Positions 25,881 through 34,354 of a DNA stretch of 46,078 bases are shown piece after piece. The notes below the pieces were generated by a model, which saw nothing but the letters and a program-made list of their open reading frames with translations, had not been told where the DNA came from and searched no databases. Origin of the DNA: DATDPY01 sp964395765 (GTDB taxonomy: Bacteria > Bacteroidota > Bacteroidia > Cytophagales > Cyclobacteriaceae); NCBI GenBank assembly GCA_964395765.1, contig CAYNCU010000005.1:1-46078 (forward strand), written 5' to 3'. Made by a program: the position numbers and the translations under genes. Within the stretch, counting starts at the first letter, position 1. Every line of letters begins with the position of its first letter.

Positions 25881-27632
25881 ATGAAATTCTTAAGAAATCT
25901 GCTAGCCGTATTGGTCGGGCTGTTTATTTTCTCATTTCTCGTGTTTTTATTACTGGCGGGAATTATTTCCGCTACGTCTTCTGAGAAAACCGTTAAAATC
26001 GAAGATAATTCCGTTCTGAATATTGTATTAAGCGGCGAAATCAAGGAACAGGAAGCCGATGATCCCTTTTCCGATCTCGATATTATGTCTAACGCCCCAA
26101 GGGAGATCGGCTTGAAAGAATTGAAATCTGCAATTCGTCATGCCAAGGATGATCCTAAGATCAAAGGAATTTTCCTGGAACCCAGGATATTTGATGCCGG
26201 TTATGCCAGCCTTGGAGAATTGAAAGCCGCACTGCAGGATTTTAAATCTTCCGGGAAATTTATTGTAGCGTACAGCGAGATGTACTCGGAAAAAGGATAT
26301 TACCTGGCGTCCGTAGCCGATAAAATTTTCCTCACCAAAGATTATGGTATGGTTGAATTCAATGGTCTGAGCGCGGAAGAAATTTTTATTAAAGGTACAC
26401 TGGATAAACTTGGAGTTGAACCTGAAATATTCAGGGTCGGGGAATATAAAAGCGCTGTAGAGCCTTTTATGCGTACAAACATGAGCGATCCGAACCGCTT
26501 GCAGCTCAGTTCTTTCGTGAATTCAATTTATTCCAATGTCGTTAAAAGTATTTCCGAATCAAGAAGTATTCCCTATCAGGAATTAATGAATGTTTCGGAT
26601 TCCATGTTGGTCAGGAATGCCGATGATGCCCTTCATTACCACCTGGTAACCGGACTGGCCTATTACGGAGCCGTCGTCGATTCCGTGAAATCACTGGCCG
26701 GCACGCCGCTGGATAAGCCATTGAAGAAAGTATCTTACCGCAATTATAATAAATCCTACGCGGGCGGGGAATATGTTCCAGACCGGATAGCCGTCATCAT
26801 TGCTTCGGGCGATATTGTAAGCGGCAAAGGAGATAATAATTCCATCGGTTCTGACAAATTTTCCGAAGAGATCAGGAAGGCGGCAAAAAACGACCATATC
26901 AAAGCGATCGTTTTAAGGGTGAATTCCCCGGGAGGCAGCGCCATGGCCTCTGACATCATATGGAACGAGATCATTCAGGCAAAAGCCAAGAAGCCGGTTA
27001 TTGCATCCATGTCGGATGTTGCGGCTTCAGGAGGCTATTATATATCCATGGGTTGCGATTCCATCGTAGCCAGCCCGACTACAATAACCGGATCCATCGG
27101 CGTATTCAGTTTGCTTTTCAACGCCAAAAAATTCCTCAATGAAAAGCTGGGAGTAACCACGGACGAGGTGAATACAGGCCATTTCTCCGACTTATTTACG
27201 GTGACAAGACCGTTGACGCCTTATGAAAAGGACATTATTCAACATGAAACCGATCATGTCTATAATATTTTCACTTCAAAGGCTGCCTCAGGAAGGAGAA
27301 TGTCCGTTGATGACATCAAAAAAATAGCGCAGGGAAGAGTGTGGTCCGGAGAAGAGGCGCTGAAGATCGGACTGATTGATAAATTCGGAAATTTGGATGA
27401 CGCCATAAAAATGGCCGCCGCCAAAGCGAACGTAACCAAGTACAAGGTAACTTATTACCCCCAAAAGAAATCCTTGCTTGATCAGCTGATTACCGAATTA
27501 TCCGGGGATATGCAAAACTCCATGATCAAAGCTAAGCTGGGTAAGTATTACCAGTATTATGAAAAGCTGAATAATGCTATTCAATACCAGGGTATACAGG
27601 CCAGGATGCCATATGATATTGAACTGAATTAA
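25881..27632 (+). CDS. sppA: Signal peptide peptidase SppA, 67-kDa type
   Basis: A 583-residue membrane-anchored serine protease that digests cleaved signal peptides. A single N-terminal membrane segment (about 8-32) is followed by two ClpP-like domains, the double-length form. The Ser-Lys dyad is split as in E. coli: Lys190 in RVGEYKSAVEPF in the first domain and Ser383 in DVAASGGYYISMG in the second. VNSPGGSAMASD near 350 forms the oxyanion region, and TITGSIGVFSLLF follows near 400. Length and spacing agree with the family. It is followed by a long inverted repeat that likely ends the transcript. Confidence 0.95.
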   Translation: MKFLRNLLAVLVGLFIFSFLVFLLLAGIISATSSEKTVKIEDNSVLNIVLSGEIKEQEADDPFSDLDIMSNAPREIGLKELKSAIRHAKDDPKIKGIFLEPRIFDAGYASLGELKAALQDFKSSGKFIVAYSEMYSEKGYYLASVADKIFLTKDYGMVEFNGLSAEEIFIKGTLDKLGVEPEIFRVGEYKSAVEPFMRTNMSDPNRLQLSSFVNSIYSNVVKSISESRSIPYQELMNVSDSMLVRNADDALHYHLVTGLAYYGAVVDSVKSLAGTPLDKPLKKVSYRNYNKSYAGGEYVPDRIAVIIASGDIVSGKGDNNSIGSDKFSEEIRKAAKNDHIKAIVLRVNSPGGSAMASDIIWNEIIQAKAKKPVIASMSDVAASGGYYISMGCDSIVASPTTITGSIGVFSLLFNAKKFLNEKLGVTTDEVNTGHFSDLFTVTRPLTPYEKDIIQHETDHVYNIFTSKAASGRRMSVDDIKKIAQGRVWSGEEALKIGLIDKFGNLDDAIKMAAAKANVTKYKVTYYPQKKSLLDQLITELSGDMQNSMIKAKLGKYYQYYEKLNNAIQYQGIQARMPYDIELN

Positions 27633-27640
27633 TAATCAAA

Positions 27641-27697
27641 AATCAATTTTCAATACTCAGTGCTCATACAATGAGCTTTGGATATTGAAAATTGATT
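27641..27697. terminator. Long inverted repeat, probable bidirectional terminator
   Basis: Perfect 15-nt arms, AATCAATTTTCAATA at 27641-27655 and its complement at 27683-27697, enclose a nested 6-bp hairpin (GCTCAT and ATGAGC, loop ACA, 27662-27676). It sits between the converging sppA and beta-barrel genes. The arms are AT-rich and the T-run after the stem is weak, so it may instead be a small palindromic repeat. Confidence 0.55.
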
Positions 27698-27729
27698 ATT
27701 GAAAATTTATAGGATTTAGCCAGGAAAGG

Positions 27730-28359
27730 TTACAGCTTGATTCCCACACTGAGAATAATCTGGTTGCACCGCATATCGGTGTTGAACGTTCCCGCCCCGG
27801 GGATGGTAACCGAATTTCCCAGTTTGCTCAGGTTTCCTTCATATTTCAGGTCGATAGAAACCAACGAAAGTAAATCGGCACCGATACCCGCCTGGTACCC
27901 GATCGTAGCTCCTTTATATTTTTGATCGAGGTCTTTAATATTATCCGAGACCTTTTTGCTCAGCACGAAATTAAAGGCAGGACCTGCATCAATATGGATG
28001 ATCTTGCCAAGTTTAAGTCCGAGCAAAACCGGAATGCTGAGGTTATTAAATGTGATTTTACCAGTTTCAGAATAACCTGAGTCTGAAACGATAATATTTC
28101 CGCCCGAAGAGGCAAATAATAATTCCGGTTCCACGAATAATTTGGAGATATTCGCACGGGCATAAAAGCCAATGTGCCAGCCTACAACTTTATCTCCTCC
28201 TTTATAAGTAAACGGTATGGACGAGGCAGAAACATCAAAGCTGTTTTTTACCTGCAATCCGGAAGAGCTTAATCCACCCCGTAATCCGAACGTCAACAAC
28301 TGTGCGCTGGATAAATGATAAACGGCTAATGCTGCAATCAACACAATAATCTTTTTCAT
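27730..28359 (-). CDS. Outer-membrane beta-barrel protein (PorT-like fold)
   Basis: A 209-residue exported protein with signal peptide 1-19 (ends HLSSAQ). The rest is alternating amphipathic strands beginning LTFGLRGGLSSSG and ending with a strand that includes QIILSVGIKL, typical of the Bacteroidota outer-membrane barrel family that includes PorT. Segments like VVGWHIGFYARANISKLFVEPELLF and LLGLKLGKIIHIDAGPAFNF are characteristic. These small barrels have no assigned biochemical role in most cases. It lies downstream of the TonB receptor on the same strand with a 56-bp gap, so the two could share a transcript. Confidence 0.83.
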   Translation of the reverse strand: MKKIIVLIAALAVYHLSSAQLLTFGLRGGLSSSGLQVKNSFDVSASSIPFTYKGGDKVVGWHIGFYARANISKLFVEPELLFASSGGNIIVSDSGYSETGKITFNNLSIPVLLGLKLGKIIHIDAGPAFNFVLSKKVSDNIKDLDQKYKGATIGYQAGIGADLLSLVSIDLKYEGNLSKLGNSVTIPGAGTFNTDMRCNQIILSVGIKL

Positions 28360-28415
28360 TTTGATAGGTTTTATAAATAAACGGTGAAATTTATAATTTA
28401 TTTAAATCGCATTGT

Positions 28416-30290
28416 TTATAATCCGAAATCATAGGAGCAACCGATTTTTAACCACCGGCCGGGCATGGGAGTCATGACTTCTGTGTATTTTGTGTCCGTC
28501 CAGTTGGTCGCTTCAAAATATAATTCGGAATTTCCGTGAAATTTCCAGAAAATTCGTGAATCAAGAATCCAGTAACCCTTTTCACCTTCCCGTTGATCAT
28601 ACCGGATAAACAGGTTATGATAAACGGGCCCGGCTATTTTATGCACTACCTGGATAATAACCTGGTGCTTAAGGTTTTCAAGTACATACCTCGACCGGAA
28701 GTCATTTTTTAAATCGGAAAATAAATAATCGTAATCCAGTCGGATCCGGCGGATCCAGGGGTCAGGGTTGGCAAGCCGTGTTAAATCAAAATTCATACCA
28801 AATTCAAGCCCGGTTCTTGATATATGGGTGATATTCTTTGCATTCCAGTAGAAGGTTGTATCCGTTTCGGGAATTTGCACCCAGTCGATCAAATTTTTAC
28901 TGGTTTGATAAAAAACATTCGCTTCCGCAGAAATTACTGTTCCCAGATACCTGGTCCCGGCTTCATAACTGATCGTTCTTTCCGGCACCAGTCCGGGATT
29001 TCCTTTTTCCACAGGACTATCATAATACATATCATAGAAATCCGGAAGCCGAAAGGCACGACCTGCATTTAGATACACTCTTAAATTCCGATAAAGAGTA
29101 TATCCCAAATCGATGCCGGGAAAAACATTCCACCCGAATACATTGTAGTAGCCGGCATATAGCCCGGGGGTCATATCAAAAGATCCTTTAACAAATTTTT
29201 GTTCGAGGTAAAATCCAAGGTTTTTCCTGCTAAACCCATCCAGGTTACTCGGTGTATGTTCTCCGTTACGAGTCCATTTACCATTAATGATTTCATATCG
29301 GGATTCTATCCCCAGTCCTGTAGTTCCCAATATATTTTTCCATGATGCATTGAGCTCTGCTCCTGTCACGGCAGTAGTATGAAGGTTTTCATAAATGGAA
29401 GGGTCTTCGCGAACGAAAAAATAATCATCCCGGTTTATCCTTAGGTAGGCACGTGGATGCCAGGTTATTGGTCCGGAATTATGGGTGTAATCAATGGCCG
29501 CAAGTCCCGTCCGTATTTTTTCATATTGCCTTGTATAGGACGGATCGGCATAAAAGCCATTGGCGCCGAACCTCCGGGTTGCATAACCTCCCAGAAGATG
29601 GAACTGACCATGGCCGGCCGGAATCCGTGATTCATAGAAAACATTACCGATATCAAAATCGGTATTTTCACGGTAACCTTCGGAACGAACGCCGGATATT
29701 GAAATAGATTGTTTTATATTGGCCGAAGGGAGTGCGAGTGACAGGTCTCCCCCGAAAAGACCGAAGCTACCGCCATATAAGCCGGCATGAATCACTTTTT
29801 CGTCCGGGATTTTAGTAATAAAATTGACGGCACCGCTAAAAGCATCCTGTCCGTAACGGTTTGCGCCCGGACCTTTGATTACCTCAACATAGTCGATGTT
29901 ATACAGGGGAACAGGAAGATTCAGGTTATGATGGCCGGTTTGCGGGTCATTCATTTTTATTCCGTCAATCATGACCAATGTTTGTTCGAACGAGCCTCCG
30001 CGAATGCCAACATCGGCTTGTACTCCCGCAGGGCCACGTTGACGGATATCTAACCCAGGCACATAGGAAAGCGTACCCGGAATGCTCTGGGCCGGCAGGA
30101 CAGTAATTTCTTTATCACTTATAAGGTTTATATCCCGGGAGGTTTTCGAAAAAGTGTTTGAAACGCGGCTGTCGCTTATTACAACCGAATCCAGATGGAT
30201 TGTTTTTATCGAATCATTTTGTGAGAAAACTTTATGGATTGAAAATAAGTAAATGATTAAAAATGCAACCTTCTTGTCAACCTTATACAT
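28416..30290 (-). CDS. TonB-dependent outer-membrane receptor
   Basis: From the ATG at 30290 the protein has 624 residues with a signal peptide ending HKVFSQ. A TonB-box-like segment (DSVVISDSR) precedes the plug (about 45-155), which includes GVQADVGIRGGSFEQTLVMIDGIKMNDPQTGHH and VEVIKGPGANRYGQDAFSGAVNFITK. The 22-strand barrel follows and ends in GCSYDFGL. It lacks the carboxypeptidase-like N-terminal domain of SusC, and its size and style resemble BtuB or siderophore receptors. No substrate is evident: there is no cobalamin riboswitch upstream and no transport partner beside it. The frame extends to 30329, but a perfect promoter box at 30327-30334 overlaps that start, so I chose 30290. Confidence 0.93.
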   Translation of the reverse strand: MYKVDKKVAFLIIYLFSIHKVFSQNDSIKTIHLDSVVISDSRVSNTFSKTSRDINLISDKEITVLPAQSIPGTLSYVPGLDIRQRGPAGVQADVGIRGGSFEQTLVMIDGIKMNDPQTGHHNLNLPVPLYNIDYVEVIKGPGANRYGQDAFSGAVNFITKIPDEKVIHAGLYGGSFGLFGGDLSLALPSANIKQSISISGVRSEGYRENTDFDIGNVFYESRIPAGHGQFHLLGGYATRRFGANGFYADPSYTRQYEKIRTGLAAIDYTHNSGPITWHPRAYLRINRDDYFFVREDPSIYENLHTTAVTGAELNASWKNILGTTGLGIESRYEIINGKWTRNGEHTPSNLDGFSRKNLGFYLEQKFVKGSFDMTPGLYAGYYNVFGWNVFPGIDLGYTLYRNLRVYLNAGRAFRLPDFYDMYYDSPVEKGNPGLVPERTISYEAGTRYLGTVISAEANVFYQTSKNLIDWVQIPETDTTFYWNAKNITHISRTGLEFGMNFDLTRLANPDPWIRRIRLDYDYLFSDLKNDFRSRYVLENLKHQVIIQVVHKIAGPVYHNLFIRYDQREGEKGYWILDSRIFWKFHGNSELYFEATNWTDTKYTEVMTPMPGRWLKIGCSYDFGL

Positions 30291-30326
30291 TATTAAAAGC
30301 AGGTCTTTTGTTTTTATGACAAACGA

Positions 30327-30334
30327 CAAATGTA
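30327..30334 (-). promoter_or_regulatory. Bacteroidota -7 box for the TonB-dependent receptor
   Basis: On the minus strand this reads TACATTTG, a perfect TAnnTTTG, 36 nt before the ATG at 30290. A TTG lies 23 nt further upstream, slightly longer than the usual 19-21 spacing. It favours the start at 30290. Confidence 0.5.
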
Positions 30335-30453
30335 CAGTATCATAAATAAATGATGATCAATAGAAGCTATAATTAAAATTTTTCCTGAGTTTTAGAAGGC
30401 CCTAAAAATAATGGCAGGATATTGCAAAAACATGGCAGAATTAATGTAATTCA

Positions 30454-30461
30454 TAATTTTG
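30454..30461 (+). promoter_or_regulatory. Bacteroidota -7 box for the Bor-like lipoprotein
   Basis: TAATTTTG matches TAnnTTTG 62 nt before the ATG at 30524. No clear -33 element is present. The remainder of 30291-30523 is AT-rich and holds the divergent TonB-receptor promoter. Confidence 0.4.
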
Positions 30462-30523
30462 ATAATAGGAAAAAAGATTCTACATTGTCCAAATGTTCAT
30501 CCCTAAAACTAAATCTACTCTAA

Positions 30524-30823
30524 ATGAAAAAAATTATGATCAATTGCTTGGTGGCGATTTCCTTCGGCGCCATGGTATTATTAAGTTCATGCTATACCTA
30601 TACGGTCACCGTGGGTAACGGACCAAAGGGGTCGGGACAGGTAAGTAAAATGAATTCCTACCTGATCGATGGACTTATACCCGTAGGTGTATCCGATGCA
30701 AAGGAAATGGTTGGAGGAGCAACAGACTATAGTGTCACGGTTACTCATACTTTTGTTGACGGACTGTTGTCAGCTATCACAGGAGGGATCTTCACTCCGA
30801 CAACTACCATTGTCAAAAAATAA
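30524..30823 (+). CDS. Bor-family lipoprotein
   Basis: A 99-residue lipoprotein with signal peptide 1-22 and lipobox LSSC (Cys23). The mature part CYTYTVTVGNGPKG, then YLIDGLIPVGVSDAKEMVGGATDY, and THTFVDGLLSAITGGIFTPTTTIV matches in order the Bor/Iss lipoprotein of phage lambda. There a conserved Gly-rich turn precedes TFVNGLLGFITLGIYTP. Bor and Iss raise serum resistance in E. coli; the role in Bacteroidota is not known to me. No phage genes surround it, so if it came by phage the transfer is old. A strong terminator follows directly. Confidence 0.8.
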   Translation: MKKIMINCLVAISFGAMVLLSSCYTYTVTVGNGPKGSGQVSKMNSYLIDGLIPVGVSDAKEMVGGATDYSVTVTHTFVDGLLSAITGGIFTPTTTIVKK

Positions 30824-30831
30824 TCGAGGTT

Positions 30832-30862
30832 AAGCGGGAATACTTTTATTCCCGCTTTTTTT
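30832..30862 (+). terminator. Rho-independent terminator after the Bor-like gene
   Basis: A perfect 11-bp stem (AAGCGGGAATA and TATTCCCGCTT) with a 4-nt loop is followed by a T-run through 30862. The ATG of the next small gene begins at 30863, immediately after the last T. Confidence 0.92.
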
Positions 30863-31075
30863 ATGAAATACATTATTCTCGTCGTTTGCTCTGCGGCCGT
30901 CATTTTTGTAATATTCAGGCTTACTCAAATCAATTATGCTTCACTATCTGCCTACGGTAAAGGTTTTCTCGCCGGGAACCTCTTTTTAATTGCAATTTTT
31001 TCCACGATAATAATTATTGTAATCAGAAAGATCAGAAATCAAAATATTTCAAAAGGGGATAACCGGGCTAAATAG
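30863..31075 (+). CDS. Small two-helix membrane protein, hypothetical
   Basis: A 70-residue frame with two hydrophobic helices (about residues 3-20 and 34-54) and a basic tail (RKIRNQNISKGDNRAK), consistent with a small inner-membrane protein of positive-inside topology. I do not recognise a family. Its ATG directly follows the T-run of the terminator behind the Bor-like gene, so it would need read-through or an internal start of transcription. That leaves some doubt about whether it is expressed. An independent promoter was not found. Confidence 0.5.
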   Translation: MKYIILVVCSAAVIFVIFRLTQINYASLSAYGKGFLAGNLFLIAIFSTIIIIVIRKIRNQNISKGDNRAK

Positions 31076-31145
31076 AATACTTTACCGGAACGGAAAAATC
31101 GTAATACAGACGAGCCGGTTGACCGTTCTATTTAAATTAAATCAT

Positions 31146-32543
31146 TTACAGCCCGTAATTATCGATCAGGTAGACGAGGGAGGTTATTGATGCTGCACCA
31201 AGTTCCAGTTCCCGTTCATCGACAATATCAATAGCATCCAGGGATGAATGATGATACTTGAAATATTTCTGCATGTCAGGCCTGAAACCTATCAAAGGAA
31301 CATTGAGGCTTTTCAGTGAACTGATATCAGCGCCTCCTTCTCCTTCCCCGAAACTCCATAAGCCATAAGGTCTGAACAGAATCGACCAGCTTTTAAGTTT
31401 CATAATTTGTTCATCACCAGCATCTATTCCGAAGCCGATGGGGGAGAAGCCGCCGCTGTCTGATTCAATAGCGGCAATATGAGTTTCTTTATTAGTTGCC
31501 GCCAAAGCCCCGTATTTTCTTCCTCCGCGTAACCCGTTTTCTTCATTCATAAACAGGACAGCCCGGATCGTATGCTTAGGATGGTAGCCCAGGCTTTTAA
31601 GAATTTTCAGTACCTCAATCGAATGAACCACTCCAGCACCATCATCCTGGGCACCCTGGGCCAGGTCCCACGAATCCAGGTGGCCGCCAATGTCGATGAT
31701 CTGATCAGGATATTCCGACCCCTTGATCACGCCTACCACATTGTGCGATAATACATCATCCAGCATTTGGCAATGGTCTTCAAAGAAAAATTCAGTGGAA
31801 GGGTTAACTTTCAATAAACTGTCCAGCACGTCTGCATCCAGCGTACTGATGGCGATCGCAGGAATCCTGGGAATATTTTCTTCATAGGAGGTTGCTCCGG
31901 TATGCGGGATATGATTCATCCGGGTGGTTAATGATCTCACCACAACCCCGATGGCGCCGTAAGCTGCGGCACGGGCAGGACCGTGATTACGCTGAACCCC
32001 GGCAATTCCATAAGCCATACCCGGATTCATATTCCTCGGATCCATTCGTTGATCGAAAAAAACGATTTTGCCCTTGATATTTTCTTCGCCCAGGCTGTCC
32101 AGGGCATGCATGCTTTTGACTTCCACCACTTTTGCTTGCAGTCCTTTATCCCCGGTCCCAACTGAATTTCCCAGAGCAGTCACAGCCACAGGAATTTCAT
32201 CGCCGGAGGAAATTATTTTTGCAATTTCTTTTTCGCCCCGGACCCAGTGAGGTACCATCACAGGTTGAAGATATACCGAATCAAAGCCATAGGATTCCAT
32301 TAGCTGTTTTGTCCAGTCAACTGCCTTTTCTGCCTGTGACGACCCGGTCAGCCGTGGACCGATTTTCGTACACAGGTAGGTAAGATTAGTGTAGCATGCC
32401 CCGTTTAATAATTCGTAATCGTAGATCTTTCTGATCATTACGGAATCATCATAACGGGTGGATTGGCATGAGGCACTATTAAATATCAGGGGTGATAAAA
32501 ATATAAATAATAAGCCGCGAGAAAATGTAAATTGTTTCATCAT
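31146..32543 (-). CDS. M28-family zinc metallopeptidase, secreted
   Basis: A 465-residue exported peptidase with signal peptide 1-26 (ends FNSAS before Cys26). A PA domain lies at about 130-245 (GLQAKVVEVKSMHALDSLG to AAAYGAIGVVVRSLTTR). The catalytic domain begins near 275 with the zinc motifs GGHLDSWDLAQGAQDDGAG (His about 285 and Asp about 297) and LFMNEENGLRGGRKYG near 335, the latter with the catalytic Glu. It resembles the PGCP/carboxypeptidase Q branch of M28, which removes terminal amino acids. The gene stands alone; the 264-bp upstream gap 32544-32807 holds an 11-nt inverted repeat (AGCTCAAAGCT) but no clear promoter box. A lipobox at Cys26 is weak. Confidence 0.9.
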   Translation of the reverse strand: MMKQFTFSRGLLFIFLSPLIFNSASCQSTRYDDSVMIRKIYDYELLNGACYTNLTYLCTKIGPRLTGSSQAEKAVDWTKQLMESYGFDSVYLQPVMVPHWVRGEKEIAKIISSGDEIPVAVTALGNSVGTGDKGLQAKVVEVKSMHALDSLGEENIKGKIVFFDQRMDPRNMNPGMAYGIAGVQRNHGPARAAAYGAIGVVVRSLTTRMNHIPHTGATSYEENIPRIPAIAISTLDADVLDSLLKVNPSTEFFFEDHCQMLDDVLSHNVVGVIKGSEYPDQIIDIGGHLDSWDLAQGAQDDGAGVVHSIEVLKILKSLGYHPKHTIRAVLFMNEENGLRGGRKYGALAATNKETHIAAIESDSGGFSPIGFGIDAGDEQIMKLKSWSILFRPYGLWSFGEGEGGADISSLKSLNVPLIGFRPDMQKYFKYHHSSLDAIDIVDERELELGAASITSLVYLIDNYGL

Positions 32544-32584
32544 GATGTATTTTCAGAACCCCAAATAAACAATATATAGCTGAA

Positions 32585-32806
32585 AGCTCAAAGCTCAAGA
32601 CTGAAGGTGAGAGACGTAAATTACAAATTGAAGTGATATGCAAATCTTGTAACTTTCTTCCGTTATGCCGGTACATCGGTCAACGGGTATAGGGCTTAGC
32701 TGCATTTGAGTTTAACCCCATTTGAACCGGATATGCCAGTAGTTTCACTTTATCAGCTTTGTAACCGGAAATAATCCTTTGGACTTTAAACTTTCAGCTT
32801 TGAGCT
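32585..32806. repeat. Distant 11-nt inverted repeat between M28 peptidase and sdaA
   Basis: AGCTCAAAGCT at 32585-32595 is the complement of AGCTTTGAGCT at 32796-32806, at opposite ends of the gap. The flanking bases also match in part (GAAAG and CTTTC). Function is not evident; it may be the ends of a decayed short repeat. Confidence 0.35.
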
Positions 32807-32807
32807 A

Positions 32808-34229
32808 TTAGCAGTTGGCAAGATTTACAGGAATATTCTTCGCCAGCCCTCCCTCCGAAGTTTCTTTATACTTGGAATTCATATCGAGAGCGGTTTCCCA
32901 CATTGATTTAATAACTTCATCAAGACTAACCCGGGCATTTTCCGGGTCGCTTTCCATGGCAATCTGACTGGCGGTAATCGCTTTGACCACGCCCATTGTA
33001 TTTCTTTCGATGCAGGGTATCTGCACCAATCCGCCAACCGGATCACAGGTCAGCCCCAGGTGATGTTCCATGGCTATTTCAGCGGCCATCAATACCCGTT
33101 CAGGACTACCGTCGAGGCATTCGGTGAGGCCGGCGGCAGCCATGGCTGACGAAACACCGATCTCAGCCTGGCATCCTCCCATGGCGGCTGAAAGCGTACT
33201 TCCTTTTTTAAATACTGAACCTAATTCTCCTGCCACCAACAGGAATCGTATTATTTCCTCATCCTTGACATTACGGAAAATTTTCAGGTATAATAAGGCA
33301 GCAGGGATGACGCCGGCGGCTCCGTTGGTTGGCGCTGTAACCACTCTTCCAAAGGCGGCATTTTCTTCATTCACCGCCAGGGCAAAGCAGGTAACCCAAT
33401 TCAGCGTCTCTTCGAACGTGTGCCCGGATTCCCGGATTCTTAAAATCCACTCCTGTGGATTATGGTAAGATTTCCCTCTGATTAATCGTTTGTTAATGGA
33501 GGAAGCCCTGCGGTGCACTTTTAATCCTCCGGGTAAAATTCCTTCGGTATGACATCCACGGTAGATACATAATAGCATGGTCTGCCAGATTTTTATCAGC
33601 CCTTCTTTTACCTTGTCTTCCGTCCTAAGCGAAAGTTCATTTTTCATGACCACTTCCGATATACTCATCTTCCGGGATCGTGTCCAGCGAAGGATATCCA
33701 GCGCATTATCGATCGGGAATGAGAATTCAGCGGAAACCGGTTGTGGATCCTGACCTTCACAAACAATGAAACCTCCCCCCACGGAATAATAGGTTTCCGT
33801 AGACTTAGTTCCATCCTGGAAAGTCATTTCAAAAACCAGCCCGTTAGGGTGGAAGGGAAGAATTATTTCATAAACATGAACAATAGCCGTGTCGGGGTTA
33901 AAAGGGATCAGGGGTCCGTCAGGAATTGCAAGCTTTAATTCGTCCTTAATTCTTTGTAATTTTTTTTCAATCCCGGAAGGCTCAATGGTTTCCGGATCTT
34001 CGCCGCTAAGTCCCATCATTAATGCACGGTTGGTGCCATGGCCTTTCCCGGTCTTTGCCAATGAACCGTAAAGGTTAATTTTAATGGAAGTAAGTTCATC
34101 GATTTTTCCGACTTCCTTCAATTTCCGGATCACCGCCTGAGCAGCCCGCCAGGGCCCCATCGTATGGGAACTGCTGGGACCAATTCCAATCTTGAAGATG
34201 TCAAAAACACTGATTCTTTCCTGTAACAT
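32808..34229 (-). CDS. sdaA: L-serine ammonia-lyase, single-chain iron-sulfur type
   Basis: A 473-residue enzyme that deaminates L-serine to pyruvate and ammonia in the cytosol with an oxygen-sensitive [4Fe-4S] cluster. The N-terminal beta domain opens with SVFDIFKIGIGPSSSHTMGPWRAA, the family signature. The C-terminal alpha domain has SAAMGGCQAEIGVSSAMAAAGLTE near 350 and LTCDPVGGLVQIPCIERN near 395. Its three cysteines (about 353, 395 and 405) sit at the spacing of the cluster ligands known in the Legionella enzyme. Length is right for the fused form. It is downstream of an alpha/beta hydrolase on the same strand with a 125-bp gap, so probably a separate unit. Confidence 0.95.
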   Translation of the reverse strand: MLQERISVFDIFKIGIGPSSSHTMGPWRAAQAVIRKLKEVGKIDELTSIKINLYGSLAKTGKGHGTNRALMMGLSGEDPETIEPSGIEKKLQRIKDELKLAIPDGPLIPFNPDTAIVHVYEIILPFHPNGLVFEMTFQDGTKSTETYYSVGGGFIVCEGQDPQPVSAEFSFPIDNALDILRWTRSRKMSISEVVMKNELSLRTEDKVKEGLIKIWQTMLLCIYRGCHTEGILPGGLKVHRRASSINKRLIRGKSYHNPQEWILRIRESGHTFEETLNWVTCFALAVNEENAAFGRVVTAPTNGAAGVIPAALLYLKIFRNVKDEEIIRFLLVAGELGSVFKKGSTLSAAMGGCQAEIGVSSAMAAAGLTECLDGSPERVLMAAEIAMEHHLGLTCDPVGGLVQIPCIERNTMGVVKAITASQIAMESDPENARVSLDEVIKSMWETALDMNSKYKETSEGGLAKNIPVNLANC

Positions 34230-34354
34230 GGGAAGAACTCTTTTCTGTAAATTTAGCGAATATATGAGATTGGTGGATTTATTGTCCTAGCAGCCTGTTT
34301 TGTTATTTGTCCATTGCCCCGGTTCTTTCCGTTACTTTTTTTAGGAGATGATTT

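Noticed and set aside
30291..30523. Cobalamin riboswitch upstream of the BtuB-like receptor
   Set aside because: No B12-box-like conserved sequence (GCCACTG) was found; the leader is short and AT-rich.
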